Assembly (NCBI RefSeq): GCF_900497805.2
Contig: NW_020954599.1
Coordinates: forward strand, 46,299,241-46,363,240
Reading direction: 5' to 3'
DNA length: 64,000 bases
DNA from: Vombatus ursinus
Taxonomy: Eukaryota > Chordata > Mammalia > Diprotodontia > Vombatidae
Position 1 is the stretch's first letter, and every line of letters starts with the position of its first letter. Positions 11,574 through 21,332 of this stretch are shown one piece after another. A program made the position numbers and the translations under genes. A model generated the notes under the pieces. It had not been told where the DNA came from and did not search any database. It saw only the letters and a program-made list of their open reading frames with translations.

Positions 11574-11780
11574 TGTTGTTGTTGGTTTCTGTTGTATCCA
11601 ACTGTTCATGACCCCATTTGGGGTTTTCTTGGCAAAGATACTGGAGTGGCTTGCCATTTTCTTTTTCAGCTCATTTTACAGATGAGGAAACTGAGGCAAT
11701 CAGGGTTAAGTGACTTATTCAGGGTCACACAGCTAGTCTGAGGCTAGATTTGAACTCATGAAGATGAGTCTTCCTGAATG
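11574..11780 (-). mobile_element. Marsupial tRNA-derived SINE
   Basis: GTTGTTGTTGG tail, ACCCCATTTGGGGTTTTCTTGG, GATACTGGAGTGGCTTGCC, GATGAGGAAACTGAGGC and GGTCACACAGCTAGTC occur in order. A well-preserved copy. Confidence 0.93.
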
Positions 11781-11847
11781 AAGAAGACTTATTGTAGTGA
11801 ATTATAATAACACTGTAAGTGTTGTGTATTCATCAAGAGTTAGTGAT

Positions 11848-11995
11848 AAAGTAGATGAGAGTCGTCCTGGAGTCATAAAGATCTGGGTTTAAGTCCTGTC
11901 TCTGACACACACTGCCCTGTGTGACCTTAGGCAAGTCACTTAATTTCTCAGTATTCTAGGCAACTTTTGTTCTACAAATTCTACAAATTTGATGA
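11848..11995 (+). mobile_element. Marsupial tRNA-derived SINE
   Basis: GTCCTGGAGTCATAAAGATCTGGG, GTGTGACCTTAGGCAAGTCAC and TATTCTAGGCAAC follow the SINE order. Confidence 0.85.
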
Positions 11996-12049
11996 CTAGG
12001 AGAGAAAGTTCCTTCCGAAGGGCTCCCTACTCTAATGAAAGAATAGCAA

Positions 12050-12252
12050 TGTAGGAAGTAGTCTAGATTTTATGCATGCAAAAAGAGGAGTAGATTTGTA
12101 ATGAGAATACCTGGGTTTGAATCCTGGCTATACCATTACTGCTTGGGTGATGAAGTAATATCTGCTTTCTTGCCTTCAGTTTCCTAATCCCCTAAATTGG
12201 GGGTTGGACCAGATGACCTCTAAGGTCTCTTCTAACCCTATATCTATGACCT
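12050..12252 (+). mobile_element. Marsupial MIR-like SINE
   Basis: ACCTGGGTTTGAATCCTGGC, GCCTTCAGTTTCC and GGTTGGACCAGATGACCTC...AAGGTCTC appear in order. Confidence 0.85.
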
Positions 12253-13243
12253 AGACAGCTAGTCATTCTAAAGTTAGACTGAGCAGATGCTCTTTTACAA
12301 AAAAGGGGGTTGAGTGATGGGGAAAAAAAAAAGGATCGTGTATCTGTCAATACCTATCATGCTGTGCTGAATTCAAATCAAGTCCCTTAAGACTATAAAT
12401 TGAGCTTAATGACCTTGATCTCATCCTTGGCTGCTGTTGAGGGTGGTGAAATTGTATAGCATAGGTTTCCTTCCATGCAGGCTCAGCAGTTGGCATACAT
12501 GTTTAGCGTGAGATGAAAGGAAACACTCTGCCTGAATAGGCTAAATTAGTAGTAGTCTCAGTGGCTTCAAGAATGGGCAAAACAACCCCCCAGTGCTATT
12601 TCTGCACAGCTCTTCTACTGCATCATCCTCAAACGGGCATGAGATAATATTGGTAAATGAAAGAGCTTCATCATTGTTTATTACATCAATAGTCCAGATT
12701 GCTCAGGAGCTCACATACAAGGACAGAGAATGGAGCCTCTTTTTTTTTTTTTTCTGCTTTGGACACAAAATGTTCTGCTCAAGAGATAAATGTTCCTTAT
12801 AAAAACCTACGCCTGACTTGAAATGGGCAGAATGCCTGTTGTTGCTTCATTTATTGAATAAACAGTAGACAGTTAAATCTTATGGAAAAATCACCCCCTT
12901 CATGTACTTATAGAATATCAAACACAGCATTTTCTGTTCATGTGATTGCTATCCAGGGGCAATTTTTGTCTCTACTTCTAGAATTTTATATTAAACTGGG
13001 ATTTAACTTAAGTGTAAGAGTGAGCTTCGCAGCAGTCATATTCATTTTGTAATGAATTCACACTCCAGGTGTTTCCTCTTCTCTTCAGTGTAATGACCTT
13101 ATGCTAAGGATGGCTAATTCACCCTGTCACAAGAAGGATAACTTAGTGGTCACAACTACAAAATTTCGGATGCCTGGAATCTTTAGGTGGCTATAGGACG
13201 TACTGACAAAATTGTTCATGATTTTAGGGACCAATTCAATATT
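12253..13243. other. Intron, no recognised elements
   Basis: I see no repeat family or gene. A short poly-T lies at 12740-12753. Confidence 0.4.
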
Positions 13244-13824
13244 CAGCCAGTAGGTGCCAAAGGCTGAAATTGAACCAGGTCTTCCCAGATTTGAAACCAG
13301 CTCTCTATTCATTGTTCCACACTGCCTCTCCTTGAAATGGAGGAATAATAAAGTAGCTCACCTCTCCATGAGGTTTGATATTAAAAGTGGTGAGAAAACC
13401 CTTGGCCAGTGTACTGCATTCTCCACTACTGTATCCCAGGTAAACACACAGATAACACCATTTGTTGGGCAGGAGAACACAGGAGGGCTCATAACACCAA
13501 CAGGTGTTCTAGCACAGGTTCACTTTTGATCTGGTCAGACAGGAAGATGGCTTTGGAGGGGTTAAATAAGCTTACTTTATTCTAGTCTAGTCTTCTCGAT
13601 AGGATTGCTGATCATAGGAGCACCATTTCCTACAGCATTCCCTCAGCACACTTCTTGCAGGGGCAGGCAGGAATAGGAGTATAACTCCTCATCCCCTAAG
13701 CCTCAATGGGGGCTGGTTGAGGCAAACACAGACTCCCCCCAACCTTTGATGGGGGCCGATCAAGGCAGGTACACACATTCCTCCATGTATTACCCAAATC
13801 CCAAAATGGGTTCCTCCACTTACT
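13244..13824 (-). repeat. Derived arm of a 581-bp inverted duplication
   Basis: This arm is the reverse complement of 14813-15393 with about three mismatches and no net indel over 581 bp. It contains, from left to right, the inner part of a SINE, about 107 bp of intron and the last 395 bp of the solo LTR (13430-13824). SINE and LTR both continue past the edges of the other arm but stop abruptly here, so this is the copied arm. The 7-mer TATTCAG occurs at 13240-13246 and again at 13825-13831, flanking it. Confidence 0.95.
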
Positions 13825-13844
13825 TATTCAGTGAATCTAAGATG

Positions 13845-14093
13845 CAGCTTGGTGTAGTGGATAGAGCACTGGACTTAGAGTCTAAGAGACGTGGTTCCAT
13901 ACTCTGTCTTCTATACTTAATTAGGTGTATGATCTTGGGCAAGTCTCTTAACTGCTCAAAGCCTCAGTTTCTTTATCTGTAAAATGTGAATAACAGTACC
14001 TATAATGCCTACCTTTACAGGGTTCTAAGGCTCAAATGAGATAAGGTATGTGAAGTCTTTTTCAAACATCATAATGCTTTATGACTGCCTGTT
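13845..14093 (+). mobile_element. MIR-type SINE in the hairpin loop
   Basis: GTAGTGGATAGAGCACTGG, GATCTTGGGCAAGTCTC, CCTCAGTTTCTTTATCTGTAAAATG and CTCAAATGAGATAAGG are in order. It lies in the 988-bp spacer between the inverted arms. Confidence 0.93.
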
Positions 14094-14444
14094 ATTTTCT
14101 AATCAAGATGGAAACTTCATCCAGTGATACGGGTCACAATTTCTCCACACCTTCTCAATTTGTCTGGGTCTTATATCAGTGCAAATATTCTATAAGGTGT
14201 CCATGCTAGGTGGAGGCCTTTTTGTCCACTGTGTGGACACAGTTGAGCATTTGGGATGCCCCATTGCTTCTATCTTGATCTCACTGCATGACTGGCCCAT
14301 CTCATTTTCTGATGGTTCCCTTTATGCCATTTATTCCTGCGTGATTCTTCTTTGTTAAGATGCTGTAACTTGTGCCTGCAAAGCCTCTCTCTAGTGCCTT
14401 TTGTCTGACCCACAACTTTAATGTCAATGGACAAAAATGATTAC

Positions 14445-14546
14445 CATTAATCAGTCAACAAGCAAGTATCAGGATTGTGCTATGTACTAGGCACTGTGTT
14501 AAGTGCTAGGGATACAAAGATGGGGAAAAAAAGAAAGACACCATTA
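14445..14546 (-). mobile_element. L2 LINE 3' end, cut by the adjoining LTR
   Basis: ATCAGTCAACAAGCAAGTATC, then GTACTAGGCACTGTGTTAAGTGCTAGGG, then ATACAAAGATG. This is the reverse complement of the L2 tail; the LTR starts a few bases later. Confidence 0.85.
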
Positions 14547-14551
14547 GTAGT

Positions 14552-15207
14552 TGTGAGGTGAATTTTAGTGTGTGTAAGGAGGATTTTGTTATTCCTTTTT
14601 AGGTAACAACTCCAGGATCCTAGATAATATTTCTCATGAATTATGGTTGAAAATAACTTCTACCACACAGTCACAGTAGAGATATAAGGGGAACGTAATG
14701 TACGCCTGCGCTATGCTAGGTCATGATGATATTGCTCAAGTTAACCTGTGGGCTTAATGTTGGCAAGATGCCTACTTTGTCTGTTGCCCTATAAAGCAAG
14801 TGGGTACTGGTCAGTAAGTGGAGGAACCCATTTTGGGATTTGGGTAATACATGGAGGAATGTGTGTACCTGCCTTGATCGGCCCCCATCAAAGGTTGGGG
14901 GGAGTCTGTGTTTGCCTCAACCAGCCCCCATTGAGGCTTAGGGGATGAGGAGTTATACTCCTATTCCTGCCTGCCCCTGCAAGAAGTGTGCTGAGGGAAT
15001 GCTGTAGGAAATGGTGCTCCTATTATCAGCAATCCTATCGAGAAGACTAGACTAGAATAAAGTAAGCTTATTTAACCCCTCCAAAGCCATCTTCCTGTCT
15101 GACCAGATCAAAAGTGAACCTGTGCTAGAACACCTGTTGGTGTTAGGAGCCCTCCTGTGTTCTCCTGCCCAACAAATGGTGTTATCTGTGTGTTTACCTG
15201 GGATACA
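14552..15207 (+). mobile_element. Solo LTR, endogenous retrovirus fossil (family 1)
   Basis: This 656-bp unit begins TGTGAGG and ends GGGATACA. It is flanked by a perfect 5-bp duplication GTAGT (14547-14551 and 15208-15212). A polyadenylation hexamer AATAAA lies at 15056-15061. A second copy is at 17418-18035, about 85% alike by eye, and a partial inverted copy at 13430-13824. No internal retroviral genes are present. A fossil of moderate age. Confidence 0.92.
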
Positions 15208-15393
15208 GTAGTGGAGAATGCAGTACACTGGCCAAGGGTTTTCTCACCACTTTTAATATCAAACCTCATGGAGAGGTGAGCTACTTTATTATTCCTCCAT
15301 TTCAAGGAGAGGCAGTGTGGAACAATGAATAGAGAGCTGGTTTCAAATCTGGGAAGACCTGGTTCAATTTCAGCCTTTTGCACCTACTGGCTG
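14813..15393 (+). repeat. Source arm of the 581-bp inverted duplication
   Basis: This arm pairs with 13244-13824 at about 578 of 581 positions. The LTR on its left and the SINE on its right run smoothly through its borders, so this is the original locus and the other arm is the copy. The arms are separated by 988 bp (13825-14812). Confidence 0.95.
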
Positions 15394-15545
15394 TGTAACT
15401 CTGGGGAAGTAACTTAACCTTTCAGGAAACTCTAAGACTAAGGTGCATTGGATCCCATACTAGTAAAATCCCATAGTATGGATCCCATAGTAGTGAAATC
15501 CCATAGTATGGATCCTGTACTAGTGAAATCACAGGTTCAGTCCCT
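15308..15545 (+). mobile_element. Marsupial tRNA-derived SINE with an internal tandem repeat
   Basis: GGCAGTGTGGAACAATGAATAGAG, GGGAAGACCTGGTTCAATTTC, GGCTGTGTAACTCTGGGG and a GTGAAATCACAGGTTCAGTCC tail. The tail region is expanded by the 30-bp repeat at 15450-15535. Confidence 0.9.
15450..15535. repeat. 30-bp tandem repeat, about 2.9 copies
   Basis: Units start at 15450, 15480 and 15510. Each opens GGATCC(C/T), has a TAGTRAAATC middle, and the first two close CCCATAGTAT. It arose inside the SINE tail. Confidence 0.93.
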
Positions 15546-16127
15546 ATTGTTTTTACAGACCTATTTATATTTGAAGAAACTGTAGGTGTGCAGAACGTTA
15601 ATTCGAGCTGTTTGCGTAGAAGAAAACATCTGCTTTTAAGAAATGTGCTAGTTCAGTAAGTGGGGCTTCAGCATCCTTTCAAAGAGGGCTAGGAACTTTG
15701 AGGTAAGAAGTTTGTGCTAATTGCACTAATGAAATATAGTTGAGGGCAAGAGGAAGGACATAGTTTATGAATTCTGGGGCCTCTGGACATGGAATAATAC
15801 AACTAGATCTGCAGCCATCTTTGAAATAGGCCTTCCCAGTCATCACCACTTAGTAGATCACACCTTATTATGCTGACATGCTGCATGACAGTCTGTTAAT
15901 TTGTGGAAATGCTTTGAGAATTTCATCGACAATGCAGACACTGAGTGGTGGATCAGGTTCCCCAAGGAGGCTTTTGATTTCATGAGTGCGTCTGACAGCA
16001 TTTAGAGGTGGAAGTCACGGTAAACGGCTTTGTGGGAAGAGCAATCTTCAAGAAACAGAAAGTATGGCCCACTTTGGCTAAAATATATCTTGTGGGAGGG
16101 GGGCAGGGGTGGGGAGAGGGGAGGGAA
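15546..16127. other. Intron, no recognised elements
   Basis: No gene or repeat family is recognised. The composition is more even than the neighbouring AT-rich intron. An unrecognised old repeat or a conserved noncoding block are both possible. Confidence 0.35.
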
Positions 16128-16405
16128 TATAACTTTAAGGTTTGTGAAACACTTTAGAGATATCTCATTTTATCCTCGAAACAACCGAGGGAGGCTATTG
16201 TTTATCTCCATTTTATAGATGAGGAAACTGAGGCACAAAGAGATGCAGTGACTTGCCCAGGGGTCATTTATAGTCTTTAAGGGTTGCTGGTGTAGGTTAC
16301 TAGGACTTGCCCAGGGTCACCAATGTCTGTGTCATAGGTGGGCTGTGATAATCTGTGCCTTCCCGACTCAAAGTTTGGCACTTTATCTACTGTGCTAAGC
16401 CGATT
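16128..16405 (-). mobile_element. MIR-type SINE with an internal duplication
   Basis: AAGGTTTGTGAAACACTTTAG, GATGAGGAAACTGAGGCAC and ACTTGCCCAGGGGTCA are in order. A second ACTTGCCCAGGGTCAC follows about 60 bp later, so the core is partly duplicated. Confidence 0.85.
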
Positions 16406-16494
16406 TTTCTCACACAATACCTTCTTTCTAATTGTTGAACATCAGTTACTCTATGTGGAAAAAATACAAAAGGACTATTAAAAGTACATAAGAG

Positions 16495-16640
16495 GGGCAG
16501 CTAGGTGGTACAGTGGATAGAGCACTGGCCCTGGATTCAGGAGGACCTGAGTTCAAATACAGCCTCAGACATTTAACACTTACTAGCTGTGTGACCCTGG
16601 GCAAGTAACTTAATCCCATTGCCTAGCAAAAGAAAAAAAA
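16495..16640 (+). mobile_element. Marsupial tRNA-derived SINE, young and near full length
   Basis: GGGCAGCTAGGTGGTACAGTGG is followed by GACCTGAGTTCAAATAC, CTAGCTGTGTGACCCTGGGC and a poly(A) tail. Target-site duplication: AAAAGTACATAAGAG (16480-16494) against AAAAGTACGTACGAG (16640-16654). The A and B box regions of the tRNA-like head are readable. Confidence 0.97.
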
Positions 16641-16696
16641 AAAGTACGTACGAGCCACAGTAAAGAAGATAGCCTTCTCCATAAGGTGAATAATTC

Positions 16697-16860
16697 AGGG
16701 GCAGCATGACAGTAGACCCACTTTGGAATCAGTAAGACCTGGGTTCACATCCTGCTTCTGACACGTTGACCCATGGAATCTTGGGCAAGCCATGTACTTT
16801 CTTAGAATTATACATTACATGGGACTTGCTGAGCTATGTCAGGAGAAAGATGTTTGTCAT
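16697..16860 (+). mobile_element. Marsupial tRNA-derived SINE, diverged
   Basis: GGGGCAGCATGACAGTAGAC, AGACCTGGGTTCACATCCTGC and ATCTTGGGCAAGCC follow the SINE order. Confidence 0.8.
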
Positions 16861-17245
16861 AGGTCTGGACAGGTGAAACAAAGAAACAGAGGTAGACCAA
16901 TCACTCAAAGAAAATGAAAACCTAGATGGTCAGTTCTGTTCTCTATGGGTAGTCTCTAGACAGTAAGAGAAGGTGAAGAAGGTCTCCAGCTTGCTGAATG
17001 GCTGAATGCTGTTTTCCGTTAGGAGAAAAACAGTGTACTCAGTGGAATAATAGGATACAGGCAAGAATTATACAAGATGAGAAGAGGAGGAGGAGATTTA
17101 GGGAGCAACCACCCTGGTGAGATCAGACATCTACCCAAGTTTCCAGAGCAATTATGCAACAAGAGTAATGACCTTGATAATATTTAAAGTCTGTGCTTCC
17201 TGGCCTTGTACCAAACTTTCACAAATTCACAAAGTGCTTTTCCTA
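16861..17245. other. Intron, no recognised elements
   Basis: Nothing recognised apart from a short purine-rich patch near 17075-17100. Confidence 0.35.
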
Positions 17246-18124
17246 AAATCACCACCATCACAATGGCTAATATTTACAAAATACTTCAAGATTTGCAAAA
17301 TGCTTTACAAATACCTTGTTTTGTCCTCATAAAAACCCTGAGAGGTAGCTGCTATTATTATTCCCATTTTCCCAGATGAGGAAACTAATGAAGCAGAGGT
17401 TAAGTAACTTGACCAGGTGTTTCACAGGTAAACAAACAGGTAACACCATTTGTTGGGCAGGAGAACACAGGAGGCTCCTGATACTAACAGGTGTTCTAGC
17501 ACAGGTGAACTTTTGATCTGGTCAGACAGGAAGACAACTTCGGAGGGGTTAAGTAAGTTGAGTTTATTCTAGCCTAGTCTTCTCAAAAGAGTTTGCTGAT
17601 AATGGGAGCACCAATTCCTGCAGCATTCCCTAATCACATTTCTCCCAGGGGCAGGCTGGAATAGGAGTACAACTCCTTCAAGAGCCCCTAAGCCTTGATG
17701 GGAGCTGATCAAGGCAGGTACACGCATTCCTCTATGCATTACTCAAATACAGAAATAGGTTCCCCCACTCACTGACCGGTGCCCACTTGCTTTATAGGGC
17801 AACAGACAAAGAAGGCATCTTGCCAACATTAAGCTCATAGGTTAACTTTAGCAATATTATCATGACCTAACACAGTGAAGGAGTACCTACGTCTCTACTG
17901 CAACTGCACAGTGGAGATGTTTTCAACAATAATCCATGGGAATTATTATTTATTTTGGCCATGGATCCTAGAACTATTATCTAAAAAGGAATAACAAAAT
18001 CATCCTTACACACACCAAAATTCACCTTACTTACACCAGGGTCACCCAACTAGCAAGTATTTGAGGCCACATTTGAACTCAGTTCTTCCTGATTCCAAGT
18101 ACACTGCTCAATCACCTAGCTGCC
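17246..18124 (-). mobile_element. SINE/MIR split by a solo LTR
   Basis: The left part (17246-17417) carries GATTTGCAAAATGCTTTAC, CAGATGAGGAAACTAATG and AAGTAACTTGACCAGG. The right part (18036-18124) resumes CCAGGGTCACCCAACTAGC and runs to the tRNA-like head. The break is exactly the LTR at 17418-18035. Confidence 0.92.
17418..18035 (-). mobile_element. Solo LTR, endogenous retrovirus fossil (family 1)
   Basis: This 618-bp minus-strand unit reads TGTAAGTAAGG...GTGAAACA. It is flanked by a perfect 5-bp duplication (CCAGG on the plus strand, 17413-17417 and 18036-18040). It is the same family as 14552-15207. It inserted into an existing SINE and has no internal genes. Fossil. Confidence 0.93.
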
Positions 18125-18131
18125 TTATCAT

Positions 18132-18873
18132 TGAGGTTTAGAGGTTCTGGGACCCCAAAATATCGAGAGCAAGAGGCATGGATCCTACCCAAATGAATTT
18201 GACCCAAGCCTTCTTTCAGCCAAAGACAAGGTTTATCAAAGATCAGCCATGTTGGCCAGACTTTTAAGGAATCTAAACATTTGTGACGCTTATTGACAAG
18301 CAGGCTTGAGCAAGTCTCATCCCCTGCCTGGATTATAAGAATCTGAGCATTTGTATCTCTAATATAAGTGGGCCAGATTTTAAAGAATCTGAGCACCTTA
18401 ATGGAGGCCATATTGGACCTTATATACAGAAAGACTGTGGGAGGAATTTAGGAGTGGTCAAGTAGTTTGAGGTGACTGGAGGAGGGGTCTGGGAGAAGAG
18501 GTATCTTGATGGGAGTAGCCAGTAAGCTGGGGTGACTGGAGGAGGGGTCTAGGGAGGATCTTGATGGGAGTGACTTGCTGGTCAAGAATGGGGTCTAGAT
18601 AGGATCAAGGATGGGAAGTAGCTGACAGCCTAGGGAGGTAACAGACAATAGAGGTCTAGGCTAAATTAAGGTTAACAGAGAATTGGGAGATTGGGTTTAG
18701 GCAACAGTGAAAGCATAGTTGATAGGATTATAGCCTCAGGCTAATTCTAGAGACTTTCTTGACTGAGTGGGAGAGTTCAAGGAGAGTCCAAGCCCTAGGG
18801 CCCCCAGACAAATGGGACCCAAATTCTTTTTGGGGTAAGGGGCAAAGGTTTCAGCTTGGCTAGTACCCTGTCA
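18132..18873 (-). mobile_element. Solo LTR, endogenous retrovirus fossil (family 2)
   Basis: This roughly 742-bp unit runs from TGAGGTTTAGAGG to CCTGTCA on the plus strand. It shares TTCTTTCAGCCAAAGACAAGG and CAGAAAGACTGTGGGAGG with the other family 2 LTRs. It lies between the head of one SINE and the start of another. The target duplication is unclear. Fossil without internal genes. Confidence 0.8.
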
Positions 18874-18874
18874 T

Positions 18875-19045
18875 TATGACAGTGTTAAGTATTGTTATTC
18901 TCACTTTAAAGATGGGGAAAAGGAGACTCAGAGGATTTAAGAGTCTTGACTAAAGTTACATGGTGAGTATTGGAGTCAGAATTTGAAATCAGATTTCTTG
19001 ACTCCGAGCCCAGTGATTTTCCATAATACATTATTTCTCTTTTAC
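18875..19045 (-). mobile_element. MIR-type SINE
   Basis: GTTATTCTCACTTTAAAGATGGGG, then ACTAAAGTTACATGG, then GAATTTGAAATCAGATTTC. A diverged MIR on the minus strand. Confidence 0.75.
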
Positions 19046-19724
19046 TGAGAGTCCTGCCAACATATACCACCAACACCTAGCCAATTTAAATGAAAACCAT
19101 AGTTCTAACTGGTTCAAAGATTTTGTCTTCGGGAGAAAGTAGCCCTCAACCATAATTTCTGTAACTGCCCTGAAACCCAAAGCTTGTCCCTGAACTCTGT
19201 TGAATTACAGTACCACTAATAATACAGTTCCATAAATCAAGGAGCTTTTGGGACAGATACATTTTATGTTCACATTATCATAACAGTTATCTTTGGATCA
19301 AATAATGCTTTGTTGGCTTTCCCACAGTACAAGTCAATAGACTCAGATAAAGCCAAATTAAAGCTTTTCTGCTCTTGTATTCCAGATCTTTCTTTCACTA
19401 TAACTTATTCCTCAAATTTTGTCCTTGTCACAAATATGTGGAGGCCTGAAGTCTAAGGATTTGCTGTAATATCTGACTTTATTCCATTATAAGGCCACAG
19501 TACTGCCCCCCTCCCCCCATACTCAAGGTTTTCAAAGAGTCCTGCTAAAACTCCTTTCCTATTCTGAGGGGAAGTTAATTAAACCGCAATTCTCTTAGGT
19601 AAGGAGAGCCAACATTTGAATTTCAATAACATCAGTAACATGATAATAAGAAGATACTAATTGGAATAATGTGCCTACCTAGCAACCCTCTTCTGAGGAG
19701 CTAACATCATTTTGTCAACATTTT
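19046..19724. other. Intron, no recognised elements
   Basis: No family recognised. A short C-rich run lies at 19507-19518. Confidence 0.35.
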
Positions 19725-19862
19725 TTCCCCACATTAGTTCTCAGAATAACTCTGTAAAGTAAGTACTTGGTTTATGAGTATTTCATATGTAAAAACAACA
19801 ACAACAAAGTAGGTACAGTGACTTTACTAAAGTTACACAGCTTAATTTCTGCTGAGGTGGCA
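19725..19862 (-). mobile_element. MIR-type SINE fragment
   Basis: CTCAGAATAACTCTGTAAAGTAAGTAC and TTACTAAAGTTACACAGC mark a degraded minus-strand MIR, interrupted by a short ACAACA run. Confidence 0.65.
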
Positions 19863-19863
19863 T

Positions 19864-20085
19864 GTATGAAGTTGAAAGAACATGGGGGTAGGAGCCCAAT
19901 TTACTACTGGCTCTATCACATAGCTGTGTGGCCTAGGCTAAGTCATCTAACCTTCCTGAATTTGTTTTCTCCTCTATAAAATGGACTAATTATGCCAGTG
20001 CTGCTTATCTCACAGATTTGTTGTAAGACTAAGTGAAGTATATGAAAGTACTTTGTAATGTATTATGCAAAGTATTTCCCTGTTG
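19864..20085 (+). mobile_element. MIR-type SINE
   Basis: TAGCTGTGTGGCCTAGGCTAAG, CCTCTATAAAATGGAC and CTCACAGATTTGTTGTAAG occur in order. Confidence 0.85.
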
Positions 20086-20179
20086 TTTCCCATTATGTTT
20101 CACTTAAGCAAGGTTGATAAAAGCCTAGTCATTATTTTAGGCTATTTTGTAATTTGTTTGTTGATGCATATTGATTATG

Positions 20180-20438
20180 ATGAGGATGGGATCTAGACCC
20201 CAAAAAAGAACAAGTCACCCCAAACTACTTGGCCACTCCTAGAGTCCTCCCACAGTCTTTCTGTATGTAAGGTCAGATTCTTATAATCTAGCCAATAGTT
20301 CACTAATATTCAGACTCCTTAAGAGTAAATATGATGTTCTAATAAACCTTGTCTTTGGCTGAAAGAAGACTTGGGTGAAATTCTTTCGAGCAGGACCCAT
20401 GTGTTGTGATTTTGGGGTCCCAGCACCCCTAAACCTCA
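20180..20438 (+). mobile_element. Truncated LTR, endogenous retrovirus fossil (family 2)
   Basis: Contains CCCCAAACTACTTGGCCACTCC, then AATAAACCTTGTCTTTGGC (with the polyadenylation hexamer), then GGGGTCCCAG and a terminal CCTAAACCTCA. It is the 3' portion of the family seen at 18132-18873, in the opposite orientation. Fossil. Confidence 0.8.
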
Positions 20439-20980
20439 ACATTTACATGGTTTTGTTTTTTTTTCCCAGGTGGGTAGGGAGAAGGCAAGGAGAGAAAAAT
20501 AAACGTTTAGTAATTAAACATTTTAATTTAAATTAATAAATATTCTTTAAAGATGGCATCAGTCCTGTTGGTTTATGATTGAAATTTATCCATGGATTGA
20601 ACTTCTCTGCTAGATAAATGCTATTAAATGGTTTTTGATTTAGGGAAGGAAAAAAAAGCCTCTGTATTGGAGTTCTGGGAAAAATCAGGTGAGGAAGAAT
20701 GATCTTTATCATGTTCCTCCTCTAATCTCTCCTAACCCAGAACATTTCAGTGAAATTCTAGGTAGCATTGACAGCCGACACTTTCCAGTGTTGGTTTATA
20801 TGCTTCATTGATCATTCTGAAGAAAGCATTTTGGCATGAAAACAGAAAATAATATGCAAGATGCCATTCTGTAGGTTTAAACTGTGCCTCTAGCTGTAGA
20901 AACTGGTTCTAACTTTATTGATATTGTTGATGAATGTGATGATTGACACCTGTATTTGTGGATTTATGAATTTACACATG
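20439..20980. other. Intron, no recognised elements
   Basis: AT-rich, nothing recognised beyond a poly-T run near 20457. Confidence 0.35.
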
Positions 20981-21130
20981 AAAGGGTATCACAGTAGGTA
21001 GAGAACTGGCCTTAGACCCAGGAAGACTTGGTTTTAAGTCCCATTTCTGCCACATAATTGGCTTCGTGCCCCTTGGGCAAGCATTTTATTTCTCAGTGTT
21101 CTAGTTCTTTAAGTTCCATAAGATGATATT
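20981..21130 (+). mobile_element. Marsupial tRNA-derived SINE
   Basis: GGTATCACAGTAGGTAGAGAACTGG, CCAGGAAGACTTGG and CCCCTTGGGCAAGC are in order. Confidence 0.8.
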
Positions 21131-21231
21131 AGTAGAGATATTTTCCTTATCTGGGAGTAATGAAATTTATTTATGGGAAAAATGTACATGTACATATGCA
21201 CACATACATATATACATACATCCAACATATA

Positions 21232-21332
21232 TGTGGGATAGGGACTGTACCTGTGATTTCACTACTCACAGATTCTCAAACTACTTCTTTCATTGCAGTT
21301 TTATAGTTTTAGAGAATTGCCTAGAGAGCTGA
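21232..21332 (-). mobile_element. Marsupial SINE tail fragment
   Basis: GGGACTGTACCTGTGATTTCACTAC and AGAATTGCCTAGAGAGCTGAGAGG equal the reverse-complement SINE tail. Confidence 0.7.

Noticed and set aside
13254-13529. 91-residue frame, nearly identical to one at 15108-15383
   Set aside because: Conservation reflects the recent inverted duplication of SINE and LTR sequence, not selection on a protein.
13244-15393. Provirus with two LTRs
   Set aside because: The similar LTR pieces are in opposite orientation, one is only partial, and unique flank is copied too. It is an inverted duplication, not a provirus.
16495-16640. A functional tRNA gene
   Set aside because: The tRNA-like start belongs to a SINE with a poly(A) tail and target duplication; no complete cloverleaf is apparent.
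14552-18035. Provirus bounded by the LTRs at 14552 and 17418
   Set aside because: They face opposite ways, each has its own 5-bp target duplication, and the sequence between is SINE and intron.
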